NCBI GenBank assembly: GCA_023238725.1 | Contig: CM041550.1 | Location: 7,139,044 to 7,203,043 of the forward strand | From: Scortum barcoo | Taxonomy: Eukaryota > Chordata > Actinopteri > Centrarchiformes > Terapontidae | Length of the DNA: 64,000 nt | Direction of reading: 5' to 3' | Notes under the pieces: model-generated | Database searches by the model: none | The model's input: only the letters and a program-made list of their open reading frames with translations | What the model was told of the DNA's origin: nothing | Translations under genes and position numbers: made by a program | Shown: piece after piece, positions 1 through 12,400 of the stretch | How the letters are laid out: each line of letters starts with the position of its first letter | Numbering within the stretch: position 1 is the stretch's first letter

Positions 1-244
1 AGCAGAAAACTAAGAAGAAAAACTTAGAAAACTAACCCTAAAATTAGTGAAAGCTTTCATACTTTTAGGGCAGAAAAGGACGTGACAAATCTCACATACA
101 GTATGCGGACCTGACATTAGCACCCTCTTACACATCTCTTAATAAATGACACTGTTCTTTTCAAAACTTATCTTTCGACTGGTGCTTAAATAGTCATGAA
201 TATATAACGCTATGGAAAAAAACAAAAGCTTTAGGAGCACTCAC

Positions 245-409
245 AAGCTTGCAAGAGATTTCAGTATTGTTGGGGAATAAGATGAGACTGTAGGCCTCCT
301 TCTGCTCGAAGATGAAGCTGCACTCTGAAGTTTTTCCATTTGAAGTGATCTGAACCCTCATTTCCTTTTCAGCCGCCTGAAGTGGAATCACCTCATATTT
401 AGGAGGGTC
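245..409 (-). CDS. slc15a2: slc15a2 exon 16 (extracellular domain, last exon in window)
   Basis: 165 bp, phase 0 to phase 0, acceptor TGTGTCAG, donor AAGCTT|GTGAGT. Encodes DPPKYEVIPLQAAEKEMRV and downstream ECSFIFEQKEAYSLILFP, with an N-glycosylation sequon NNT near the end. The clean donor at 244 shows the gene continues beyond the left edge. Confidence 0.88.
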
Positions 410-3400
410 CTGACACAGAGAGAATAACAGGGGGGGGGGTTAATATTCAGGCTCTTTCTCCAAAATCCAAAATTACAGCATCTCAGCGAGGAGACCCTTC
501 AGTAAACATAAAGTTTTATCTCAGCGAGGCATTTTCTGGTTAAATAAAGGGATTATTATGGAGCGAAAAAGGGCGATAAACCCTGCAGAGGTCACCACTT
601 TCTCACACAGCAAACACACACTCATGCTCACATCTATGGTGTTTAAGTCCTCCTTCACTGAGAGCTGCCCTGAATCCACACTGCATGATATAAAAAGTTT
701 TTCCCTCTCCTCCAGTCTGGTTAATGGACACGTTTACCTGAAGGTGTGGGATCGGCTCTGGAAACAGGTCGCTGCCGGGGAACTTCACGCCGACGTCACT
801 TCCTGCCAGGTTAAAGACCTGAAGAAGAGAGTTCTCAGCAGGCGCAGGATCCACCACAGTTTTCTAGCAGAAAACGACATTATTATTATAAATTATCTGA
901 CATTTGTATCTTATTTCATTAGATATAAAAATAATACTGTACACTGAGATTGTCCATTTGTCCAAGATGATTATACCATAAAGTTTCCATTCTGGCACAC
1001 AAGCTTTAAAAGATAACTGCAAGCCACGTGATTTTTCTAATTCGCCTCATGGTGCAATTTAACCTCCTAAAAATGGTTGTAAATTCAGCTGCCATCTGGT
1101 ACAATATGAGGACATCGTACAAAAATAAATCTGGGGACTTGTTATGGTTTTAAAGGCCTAAAGGAAGTTAAACGCTCTCTAGCGTATATTTCGGTTAATA
1201 CTGATCTCCTCAAGGATGAAAAGATGCATTTAAAGAATTAAAGGTTTTCCAGGATTTGTGGGAACTTGCAGAGGGATTTATTGAAGTTGGATGTTCGATG
1301 TACAGGTGTTTTCATATTTTCTAGCTGGGTGTGCATGAGTGCAAGCAATCCTGTGTATGTGTGTGTAAGCGAGTAAAGGTTTGCATCATGATCGCTACTC
1401 AAACGTACCACAACGTTAACCTCCACCAGAGTGGCCGCTCCGAAGGCCAGCGCCGCAAAAATCATCCCCGTGGCCATTTTCCTCAGAGGCCTGAAGGCAG
1501 AGAGACAGACAGACACACCCTTCGTTGGTTATAAGCCCATTGTGTGTTTACTATTCTGAATCTATTCTGAATCTTTATGGCTGTAAATCAGTGTCCTCGC
1601 TGATCTCCTGCCTGATAAGAGAGTGCCTGATCACTTGTTTTAATCCAGTGCCATCTGTTGCAAATACCTCCTTTACAACCTGAGCTATTCTCCCAAAAAA
1701 CATTCAAAAACTGAGTAAACCTAAAAGAGCTCTGAGCTATTTTTATGTGTGAAACCAACTGATGACCAATTTGAAGGTTGTTTTAGTTCCCTTTTCCTGA
1801 GAAATAGCGGACATATGATGATTTTTAATACACAGCAAATCTTGTGTTTTGCAAAAAACTGTGAAAATACCTGTTATGAACTTAAGAAAACTGCTGAGTG
1901 ACATACACACATATTGCACCCACTCATCAGATTGTACGTATACAGTATGCTTATGTACGTCAGCTCTGATGTTTAATTCCTTCATTAACTATTTATTCTC
2001 CTGAGGTTACCTGAGGTAACATGAGGTCGCATGGCTCATTTTCCCAGTTTAAGTGGCATCTTAAATCCTTAAACCCTGCAATAAAGATGTGTCCAAAGAG
2101 TGTCCAAAACAACAGGCCTGCACTTACGTGACTTTGATTCTGCAGCAGCCAACGAGCGGATATATGATGAGGTCAAAGATGGGCACAAATAGAAGAATCA
2201 GCAGAGCATTCAACATCTGGACGACAGGGAGGGAAGAACACGCCTTTAAATGAGTCTATAAACAGCCTGCTAAAGCTCATAAAATCATAAAGGTTGGAGT
2301 TGATGAATGACATTATCAGTCAAACATCAGTCGTCTTTAGTGGTTTACTTGAGATGTCCCAATGTGGCACACTGGTGTGGAGTTTTCGTCTGTGTGTGTT
2401 TTCACATGAAAAATACATGTTTCTTATACATGGCTGGCAGGTGTTTCATAGATGTATATATTTTTATCAAGTACAAACAGCAGTCTGTAGGTAGATAAGG
2501 GGCAACGTTTCTGTTTGTCTATGTACTCCAGCACACTGAAATTAAGAAAGAATGACTTTTAAATCTGCGTGCTGGCTCTCAGCGTTAAGTGAAAACAAAT
2601 TCCCTTTGCTCAGATGATTTATCCAAAAATACACTCTCTCCCTGCAGTTATAAAAAAAATTTCTAGCAACACCAGTCGCTGCTTCAATCCACTCCATGAA
2701 GAAAACGTGAATAGCTTGTTATTTAAAGGGGCTTAGGGTTAGTTTTCTAAAGCAAATAAAAGCACATGACTAATTATTATACACAGCATCGTTATGTAGA
2801 GTCCTGCAGCAGAGATATTGTGATGGTAATGAGGGCTTAATCCCCTTAGAAGAAGAAGCATGTAAGTGTATTTTTGGACAAATGGGTAATTTTTTTTGTC
2901 GGACTAATGGGATGTCAAAATGTCTCTCTAAACTTCAGGGACCTTGTAAAGGGGCTACAGTCTACAAAAGGTCTACAGTTTCAGTTCTGTTAGTCACATG
3001 TGAATTCAAACAGCGTCAAGTTAAAGAAATTGTTTGACATATTTGCGAAATTTAAAATGAGAAGACTGTCACTACTTATATCATGTATTATTCCAAACTG
3101 TGTCAGCATCCAGGACCTATTTTTACATGGTGGCAAAAATAGTAAATAAGAGTGAATATTCTCATCTTGAACGTTAGAGCAAAAAAAAAAAAACACTACA
3201 GTTAAATCAATCCCTTACACTTTTGCTCTTGTGTTTGGATTATTTTGGAAAGATGGTCAATTAACAAGTTTAATTTGTTTTTTAAATCGGCACTTAAACA
3301 GGAAGGTAAAAAAATTCTTCGTGATTAAAAACATAGTCGCCCTTTTTCCCTTTGGTGTGTGTTCATGTGTGCAGTGTGCGCGGTAATGCACTTTAAGGTG

Positions 3401-6400
3401 TACGGGATACAGAAAACAATGAGCTCATTAGAGGAAATGCCAGTAAACTTCACCTTCAACATCACCTCTAGTGTTTTATCAGAGCACCTGATTGTGCACG
3501 TACCTGCATTTGGTCCGGTTTAATGATGAAGGAATCTCCCTGTAATGAGAACAAGATGATTTCATGTGAGCAGGATGGCCATTTAAACGTTAACTTCATA
3601 AATCTATGCAGGGTTTAAATTTCACCCTGACATTCACTTTTACCCGATGATTGCGGGATTTATCGAGGCTGTAAACGATGTCACGTACTGGAATAAAACG
3701 ACAAAGTGAAACAACACCCTGACAAAAATAAATCCAGTTTTACGGGACAGTTTGTGTTATCAGGTGGATATCAAAACCCACCCACTGATAACCAAAGTGC
3801 CATAAAAGATGTTATCAGCTTTTTTTTTTTTTTTTTTTATAGATTTTTGACACCATTGTTATTTCATGTGAGGAAAATCTTACAAAAGCCATGTTCATCC
3901 TCGTGGCCTGAAGTGTCCAGCGGGAACCCTGCGACAAAGAAAAACACAGACTGTCACTGTCAGTGTTGTTTAAGGCGACGGGTCAACAGTTAGTTTAGCA
4001 AACAGCAGACTGGTTTGGTTTGTTGTGCCGGTGAGGACGATAACGCCGAGCTGGTGGAGCGTAGAGCATTTGGCACATGTGTGCTTCTCCGTGGCTCTAA
4101 ATGAAGAGTGAGTTCTGGGGGAGTGAAATTCAGGAATGCCGAATGTGGCTTTGAGGTTTCCCATAATCAGACGCTTGTGTTGGCCCGGAGGAGAAGATAA
4201 CAGACAGTTATGGGATTTCATAAGAGAGCAATGAGGAGGCTGACCTTGTGCTGACTGAGAAATGCTGGGCATGCACGTACAATCAGCAAGAAATGAATAT
4301 GATACTTAAATTAAACCCTAAAAACTATAAAGAAATAAAGGCTGATTCATTTGTTTAAATGAGGGAAGTGAAGTTGCTGTTTCAGTCCTCTGGGTTTAAA
4401 TAGAAGCTCAATTAAAAAGTCAAGAGGACTTATTTCTATTTATGCACATTTATACACAGATGACACAGCTGGGATGTGTCCCAGCTACACACTACATACA
4501 AATAATAAGAAAATAAAGTAAAGATTTAAAGCCTCCATGTCTATGATCTTACGTGATTATAGTATCGTTCACTTTATTCTGATGTGTTTGAATTTCTTCT
4601 GATGAAAAGCGAGGCGCTCCATGCTTTGCTTTCTGCCCTTCACTTTTAAAGCAGCAGTTCAACCCTTTGTTAAATATGTTTATTCATTTTCAGTCGGCCG
4701 ACAGCTTGTACGTTTAGCTTTGCATAAAGACTGAAAATAAGTGACCTAGCTTTGTCTGACTATGATAAAATCTACCATACCAGCACATCTAAAGCTCACT
4801 AATTAAAATGTTGTGTGTTTATTCTGTGAAAAAATGGACAATTTACAGTTTTACAGGAGGGGGCGTGAATCTGGCTTTTCAGCAGGGACCAGTAACTTCC
4901 TGAAGTCTCTAATGGTTGTTGGATGACTGATGACTTTCAGCTCTTGTTGTGCGGGTTTTGAAGTGTTTTGTCTTCACGTACCTGCTGATCAAACAGAGCC
5001 CAGAACATCGGCAGCGGGATGTAAAGCACCAAAACCCGCAGCACCATCTTAATCTCCTGGATGAGACGCTTCTGTAAACACACAAACACACACAGGCCGG
5101 ACAGATTATTGAAACACTGAAACCACCAATGAGCTTTTGACTATTTCAAGTTCCATCCTGAAGGTGTGTTCAGGTGACAGCCTGCAAATATTGGCCCTTA
5201 ACAGTCAATGTAACATGATCCACATGTTTGTTTGTCCGTGACTATTTCAAGCTCCATCCTGAAGGTGTGTTCAGACCAAACATGAGGCAACTTGTGAAAA
5301 TACAGGTAGTGAAGTATTTTGTGACAGCCTGCAAATATTGGCCCTTAACAGTCAATGTAACATGATCCACATGTTTGTCTGTCTGTTTCTGCGATCTCAA
5401 TGCTGATAGGCTTTCGTTACACAGCATCACGCAAATGTTTCACACAAGATGAAAAATTTTAAATCATGCAGACGTGTATCTGCGTCTTTGCATTGACTTT
5501 GCATGTAATCATACAACACAAAAAAAATCTGCTTTGCGTTTGATCCGAACACACCTTCAGAAAAGACAAATTAACGATTAACATGACGGACAAATTCATC
5601 TTCTTTACCGGGTATTTCTCCTCAGCCCAGTCCAACCAGTGCTTTCTCGACGGGCTGTGTCGCGATCTTGCCCAGCGGTTTTTTATGGCAAACTGTGAGA
5701 CAAAAAAAAGTAAATGACAGGAAAATGAAAACGAATGAAACAAACAGAAGCAATGTGCAAAATTCACACTTTTATTACATGACAAAATGATCAAATAAGA
5801 CTGAATAAATTTGTTTGCACTTTCATAAATCATCTGATTCGACTCGGGAGTGCTGGTGGGGGGGCACAGGGAGATGACTCACCCCGACACAATTGCAGAC
5901 TTCTAACAGGATGTTTCCCTGGGGAGGAGTCCTCTTGTACAGAACGCTGCCAGCAATGAACACAACTGCACAAGATGGATGAAGAGTTAGCCCGGGCTCA
6001 GAGGAGTGAAGACAGCAGTTTATGTTGGAGACGGTTCAGCCGCTGTGCAGACGCCTGATATCAAAAGCGCCAGTATACTAATAATATCGGCTTAATATTT
6101 TCCCCAAGCCATCATGAGGCGAAACATAAGAATCTAACAGATGTTTACCTTTTAGGGATGTTTTGTCCTCTTGGGAAATGTTGTCGGGTCATTAATTTTA
6201 ACATGTCGTAAACATCTCTAACATCGGAGGCCGCACTTTGTCTCACTGCGACCCGCCCGTGGCCCCTCCAGTAATAAAAATCTGTTTGTTTTCACGGGAG
6301 GCGGTCACTCAAGCATGAATCCCGTAAGGATCAGAAGGGGGGGCAGGGGATTCAGGGGCAGAGACAACTGACTGTCAGGACGTATATGAAGGGGGCTTGA

Positions 6401-9400
6401 TCAAGAGGCCGGTCAAAAGCTGGACTTCATACAAACACGCTCTCAGCACGGTCTGAAAACAGCCTGTTAAAAAATGTGACTGTTAATTTGAACGCTGATC
6501 GATCATTATATTAAAACTGGAGCATTACATGGCAGCCTGGTGCTTTTATTTAACTCTTGGAGGCATACAAATGAAGTGGATTTATGTTTTGTTTTATGAC
6601 TTTTCTTGGCACAGATGTCTCTTTTTGCAGATTTGCGTTTCACATCCATACAGGTTGCTTGCATTCACATTTATGAGCTCCAGTAAATCAGCTCCTGCAG
6701 CTTTAACTGAGGTTAAATTACTCTGAACCAGGACGCTGACGGGAAAGCAGAAGAGCTCTGCTGATATATCAATCGGCTTGTCACGGCTACATCATTGTCA
6801 CATAGGTAGAAACTTTGGAACAGAAATGTTTTATAGGATGTATATATTTAATCGTATGTCTTAATTCAGATTTAAATAGCATTATCAAACAGTCCCAACT
6901 CAAGGTCCACTTTACTCCAAATCATATTACACAGTCTTCATCATCAGATAAAGTTTGTCTAGTTGTCAGTGAGATAGATCCTTCACATGAGAGCGCAGAA
7001 GCTATGGAGACTTTTCAACATCTCTACGACTGAGAAAACTCCATCTGATGATGAAGACGCAGCTTGACATTCCTCAAAAAGGCATGTATGATCAAACTAG
7101 TACGTAAGATCAAGAATTTACTTTAAATATTTGAGTTTTTTAGCTTTAGTTGTTGTATATAAATATGTGATTTCCAGGTCCACAATGATGTTTCAGGTGG
7201 GTGGAGACTCACCTAAAGCCACGACCATCAGAGCTGCAGGAACCCCGAAGGCCAGAGCATAGCAGTCACCCCCGAAACACTGCACATCACCTGCAGAGCA
7301 AATTTAGCGTTAATGGCATGGACGCGGCGGACATAATCGAATATTAAGAAAGCGTTGAACATTGCGAACGCTCACCCCTCAGTATGGGCGTGATCACTGT
7401 CGACAGGAGGCTCCCGGCGTTGATGGACATGTAGAAGATGGAAAAGAATTTCTGCCTCTCGCTGGCCTGGAGGTGATCAGTGAAATAATCAGGAGGCACT
7501 TTAAGTTTTGTGATCTTTAAGTCCACCTTAAGGTTTCAGATTAGTTTAAAAAAGAATTTCTCTGTATGCAGGTTTATCATTCAAGTGTACTTTAATTCTA
7601 TCATACGCAGGGTTTCACACATTTAACGTTTAAAAGCTCTATTGGGTAACATATTCCTGTAACACTGTGCTGGATTTTTATGAGCGTGTAACATTAAAAG
7701 CAGCTTTTATAGATGCCATGACCTCCATTTTTGTCTTTCATTGCAAAACACCTGAAGAAAATCTCTGCAAAACTATCATGTAAATAAACAGGCACTAACA
7801 GGAACTGCAGGGAAGATGTTTAATTGATAATACCACTTAAATTGACATTATTTTACAACCTAATCACAATCTTCCTTTACTAATTGGTGGTACTTTGAAA
7901 TACCTCATTTGCAGTCTGATTGATTTTCACTTCATGGATTTTTCTGGATATACGAGGCCTTTACTGGCTCATTTCACAGAGTATTTTTCTCACAGTGTCC
8001 TTCAAAGGCAGTAAAAACAGCACAAACTTAACCGTATTAATTTCTTTAAACTAAAGAGAAAATGCGGCGTCTTACATGCTCCTCGTCAAACTGGTCTCCT
8101 CCGAACGCCGCCACGCAGGGTTTGATGCCTCCGGTGCCGAAGGCTATGAGTATCAGACCTAACATGGACAGAGCGCTGCAACACACACACACACAAATCA
8201 ACTGCTGATGAAGCTACCGGGCATGAACTGCATGTAAATATTTATACAGTATATATACAGTAGTACTGAAACTATTTGAATTGATTAGTCTACCACCAGA
8301 AAATCTGGTAAAGAAATTAGCACTATAACAAGTTTGATTCATCTGATCAATCTGTTAATAACTGAAAAGATTTGGTGAGCAAAAATGGCAAAAATGTGTT
8401 GGTTCCTGTTTCTAAAAAATGAGAAATATCTAGTTTTTTGCATTATATCATCATAAAATGGACATCTTTGGGTGTTGGTCAGTTAAAATGAGCAATCTGA
8501 GGAGAATCTCTTACTGTCCAATTGACCTATTAATTGTCTAATTATTTCGGTAAACAAGAAAAAATGACTGCTCAAATTGTCTGAATCAGCTCCTGATAAC
8601 TTACATGTGCACGCTGCTGTTTCCCACGGTGGGGATGGCTCCCACCGACTTGATCACATGGCCAATCACGTAGACGATGGACAGGTAGATGATGGTCCTG
8701 TTGAGAGCAAACCGTGATTACGTACATACAGCACCTGCACTCTTATTATCATTATTATACAAGATCTGTGTGTGTGTGTGTGTGTGATTCATCTCCACTA
8801 ACAGGTGGTGTGACATAATGTAGACAAAGCTCCCGGGCTAAAAGGATGAACTATAGCATGATGAACTGCAAACTGAAGTGTGCCACTGCAGACTGACAGA
8901 TATCTGTTTGCATGGTTTAATCCCACTGTATTTAGTGGTTTTGGTCGGTTGGCTTTAACGTATTTGGGGACGAGGGACACGGGGACTCACTTGAATTTTC
9001 CAAGCCAAGAGTCAGCGATGAGAGCTCCCAGGATGGGTGTGAAGTAGCAGAGGCTGCTGAAAGCATGGTAGACGGCCGTGGAGAGGTCCTTGTCCCAGTG
9101 CAGGTAGGTGAGGAAGTAAAGCGTCAGCAGCGCTGCAAACACAAACACAAGCATCAGCTGTGACCGAGCTCAGGGGATGGATGCTCTCATAGTCCACGTG
9201 TCAAGTCCAAATACCCCATCACATGTCAGTGTAATGGAGGTTTTCGGGAACTGCATGTTCTTTAGGTTAACTTTGAGAACGTTGTACAAAAAAAAGTGTT
9301 GTTTTTTACTCAGTTTTATGACCACATTCTGGTGTCAGCAAACAAACAGATGAGTGAGACCTCAGTCTGTGTCCAAGGACAGGACATAATAAGATTGTTT

Positions 9401-12400
9401 AGTCATCCTCTAAGACACTGCAGACACTGCTCCTGCATCTGAAGAACAAGACAATATGTAACTCTGACTTGGATAAAGTGTGACCCACAAAACTTTTTAT
9501 GAAAACCTGACGTCTCCTTTGCTCATTGCTCTCAGTTCGCTCATCTCGTGCTCGAGTGTGCTGTGAGTCCGTTTGCAAACGTCTGATTTAAGATGAGAGA
9601 GACTGCTTCATTCTTCAGAAAATCACTGTCACATGAGCAGGGCCTGTCCTGTTACAGATTTATGATGTTTTCATGTCATTGGAGGACGGACAAAAAAAGT
9701 GTATCAATTTAATAAAATATGTCTGAATTTTAATATAAAATTATGCACGGGACATCTAGAATATTTACATTTGATAAAATCGATTCATCCATAAAACACA
9801 GGGAGTCTGAGGAAAGTTTCACTTAAAAAAATATAGGAACAAATAGGAACAAAATGTAATCTCAAAGAGTGAAATAAGGTGATTTTCCCAAACTTAAAAT
9901 AACTTAAAGGGAAATTAAATAAATTTTAAGTGGATAAACTCCACTGTTTCCAGACACATTTATCATCTTTATAAAAACAGACAAATAAGAGTGATGTGGA
10001 TGTATTTACCATTAACCCTGTATGCTGTGTGTGCAACATACTTTGAAGTAAACGTCACAACTCACACCTGGTCTGTCATATGAGAGCAGATTTCTGGTGG
10101 TAAACACTGAATTTATTTGACAAAAATCTCTTTATTCAAGGTCCACTGTCAAGCTTTTTGCTGAGCTGCCAACAGCATCTCAGTAAAACTGCCAAAACAT
10201 CTTCTGGCTTTAGCTCCTCAGATGTGAGGACGCTGTTTTTTTTCTTTGATTTATTTCACTGTAAATGAATTTTTGACTGCTGCTCAGACAAAAGAAGACA
10301 TCTGAAGAAGCCACCTTTGGCTCAATCAACAACCGATGAGCATTTTTCATTATTTTCTAACAATTAGCATAAATGTTGTGCATGTCAGTCACATTGACAA
10401 GAGTTTTATAAGATGTATTCAAAGATGTAGTTTCTCACTTCTCACTCTCTCAGAGCATTTTAACAGAGTAAAATGATTCATTAAAAAGAAATATGAATAA
10501 ATCAATAATAATAATCATTTGTAACTGATGAGATAAATGAATATGGATGCATCGAGGGAAATTCACTTCCCTGCTATTAATCAGCATCGATCCTGAACTT
10601 CAGATTAAATTATTGACACAGTTTGTTTATTTAAACTGCTTGAAGAGGAAACTTTTGCACAGCATCTTTGTGTGTGTGTGTGTGTGCGTCATTAAAAGTG
10701 CGTTGTGCCAAGTGATTGAAGCAATGTGACCGACGGACATATGAGGTCATGTGAGGGGAAGACAGAGACTCCGGCTTTATCCGTCTTTTATCGTCTCCCT
10801 GTCAGCGCGCCCTCTCTCTGTCCACAGTTTAACAAGCCGAGCATCAGTACCCATTCAACTCTGGGTCAAAGACGCGTCACATCTGCATTCAAATATTCAA
10901 ATGTTTCGGTTTTCAGGTCAGACTGGACATCCCCGTGTCGTGTGTACCTTTCATGCCATAGTAGGAGAAGCGTTCGCAGAACTCGTTCACCACTATAAAG
11001 CAGATGCTGGCCGGGTAATTGGTCCCACATATTTTCTAAAAAAAAAAAAAAAGCAAAGTTTGAGACATCAATTATACAAACACGCTGACAATAAATCCAT
11101 AATTCAGTCAAAAATTTGCTGATTCAATCAATAGTTTCACCATCTGTGGCAAAGAATTGATCGATATCCTGTTTTGGAATGGGAGGAATGTGGCCGCTGC
11201 ATATTTCCTGCTAGTCATTCAATCATAAGTCACTCCTGTTAATCATTATCCAAAAAAGGAAATTTTACAATGTTTTCTGAGATGATCACGCTCAGTCAGA
11301 CTGATGAAGAAGAGATGTGCTAAAGGTTATCATGACTTATAGCGTTAGTTTACACTTATGAGATCATCTGTCACATGAAAGGAAAATCTAAACTTAAACC
11401 TTAACTATCGACTGTTTGATGCAGGAGCCAAAGATTTGTCCATTAATTTGAAAAGGAGGAAAACTAAAACTTATTAAAAACATCTTAATTTGAAAATCCC
11501 ACAATTAACAGACTGTGTACAATAACAAGAATCACAAAATAAGCCTGTAATATATAAAGTACTGCTGCAGATTCCTACAAAAACTACTCAACAAATTCAA
11601 GAGCTGAAACGACTGATCGATTAGTTGATCAGCAGAAAATGTACTAACAGCAGTTGTGATGATTGATTAATCTTTCACGAAATATGGAGAATTTGCTGGT
11701 TTCTTCTGTTTTCTACGATATTTTTCACAAAAAAAAAACAATTTAAAGAGGAAACCTTGGATACTGGGAACGTGTGATGAATACTCTTATAATATTAAAA
11801 GTACACATACTGCACATTATCTACAGATGATAAACAGATTCAGTATCTACACATGCAAATACATTTTTTTTTTTTGCAGTCATAATTCAAACATACCATT
11901 TTCTTTTTTGTTAAAAAAAAGTCAACATCATATTCACACAGTGCTCAGAAGATCTGGACATTTAAACTTCCAGAGGACTCAGGAGCTGTCAAAGTTGTTT
12001 GAGCTCGTTTAGTTCATCAGTAACAGCTTTAACAGGGACTGTTTTCTCAGCGGAGGGTCGTTTTAGTGAAGAGCAACGACAGGAAACACCTAATCTGGGC
12101 CAATCGATAGAAAAGTGCAGAGAGATTTCACCATAGAGGTTATTAAAATGAGTCTGATTGTGTTTTATTTGGGTGACACGACCCTTTAAATAATCTGTCC
12201 CCCAAAAAAAGTGAAATATCAGCCAGATTTTTTTCCCTTTCGGAGGATGAGGATGCGCCTGTTGCATCATCTCACTGATCATTTAACCGAGAGCTTCAGC
12301 AAACCTGCAGAACAGGGAGGAAATCTCTCAGACACGGTGGTCTGCAGTGTGTTATGAAGACTGACCCCCCCCCCTCCACCACGTCTCAAACACCGTCCGC

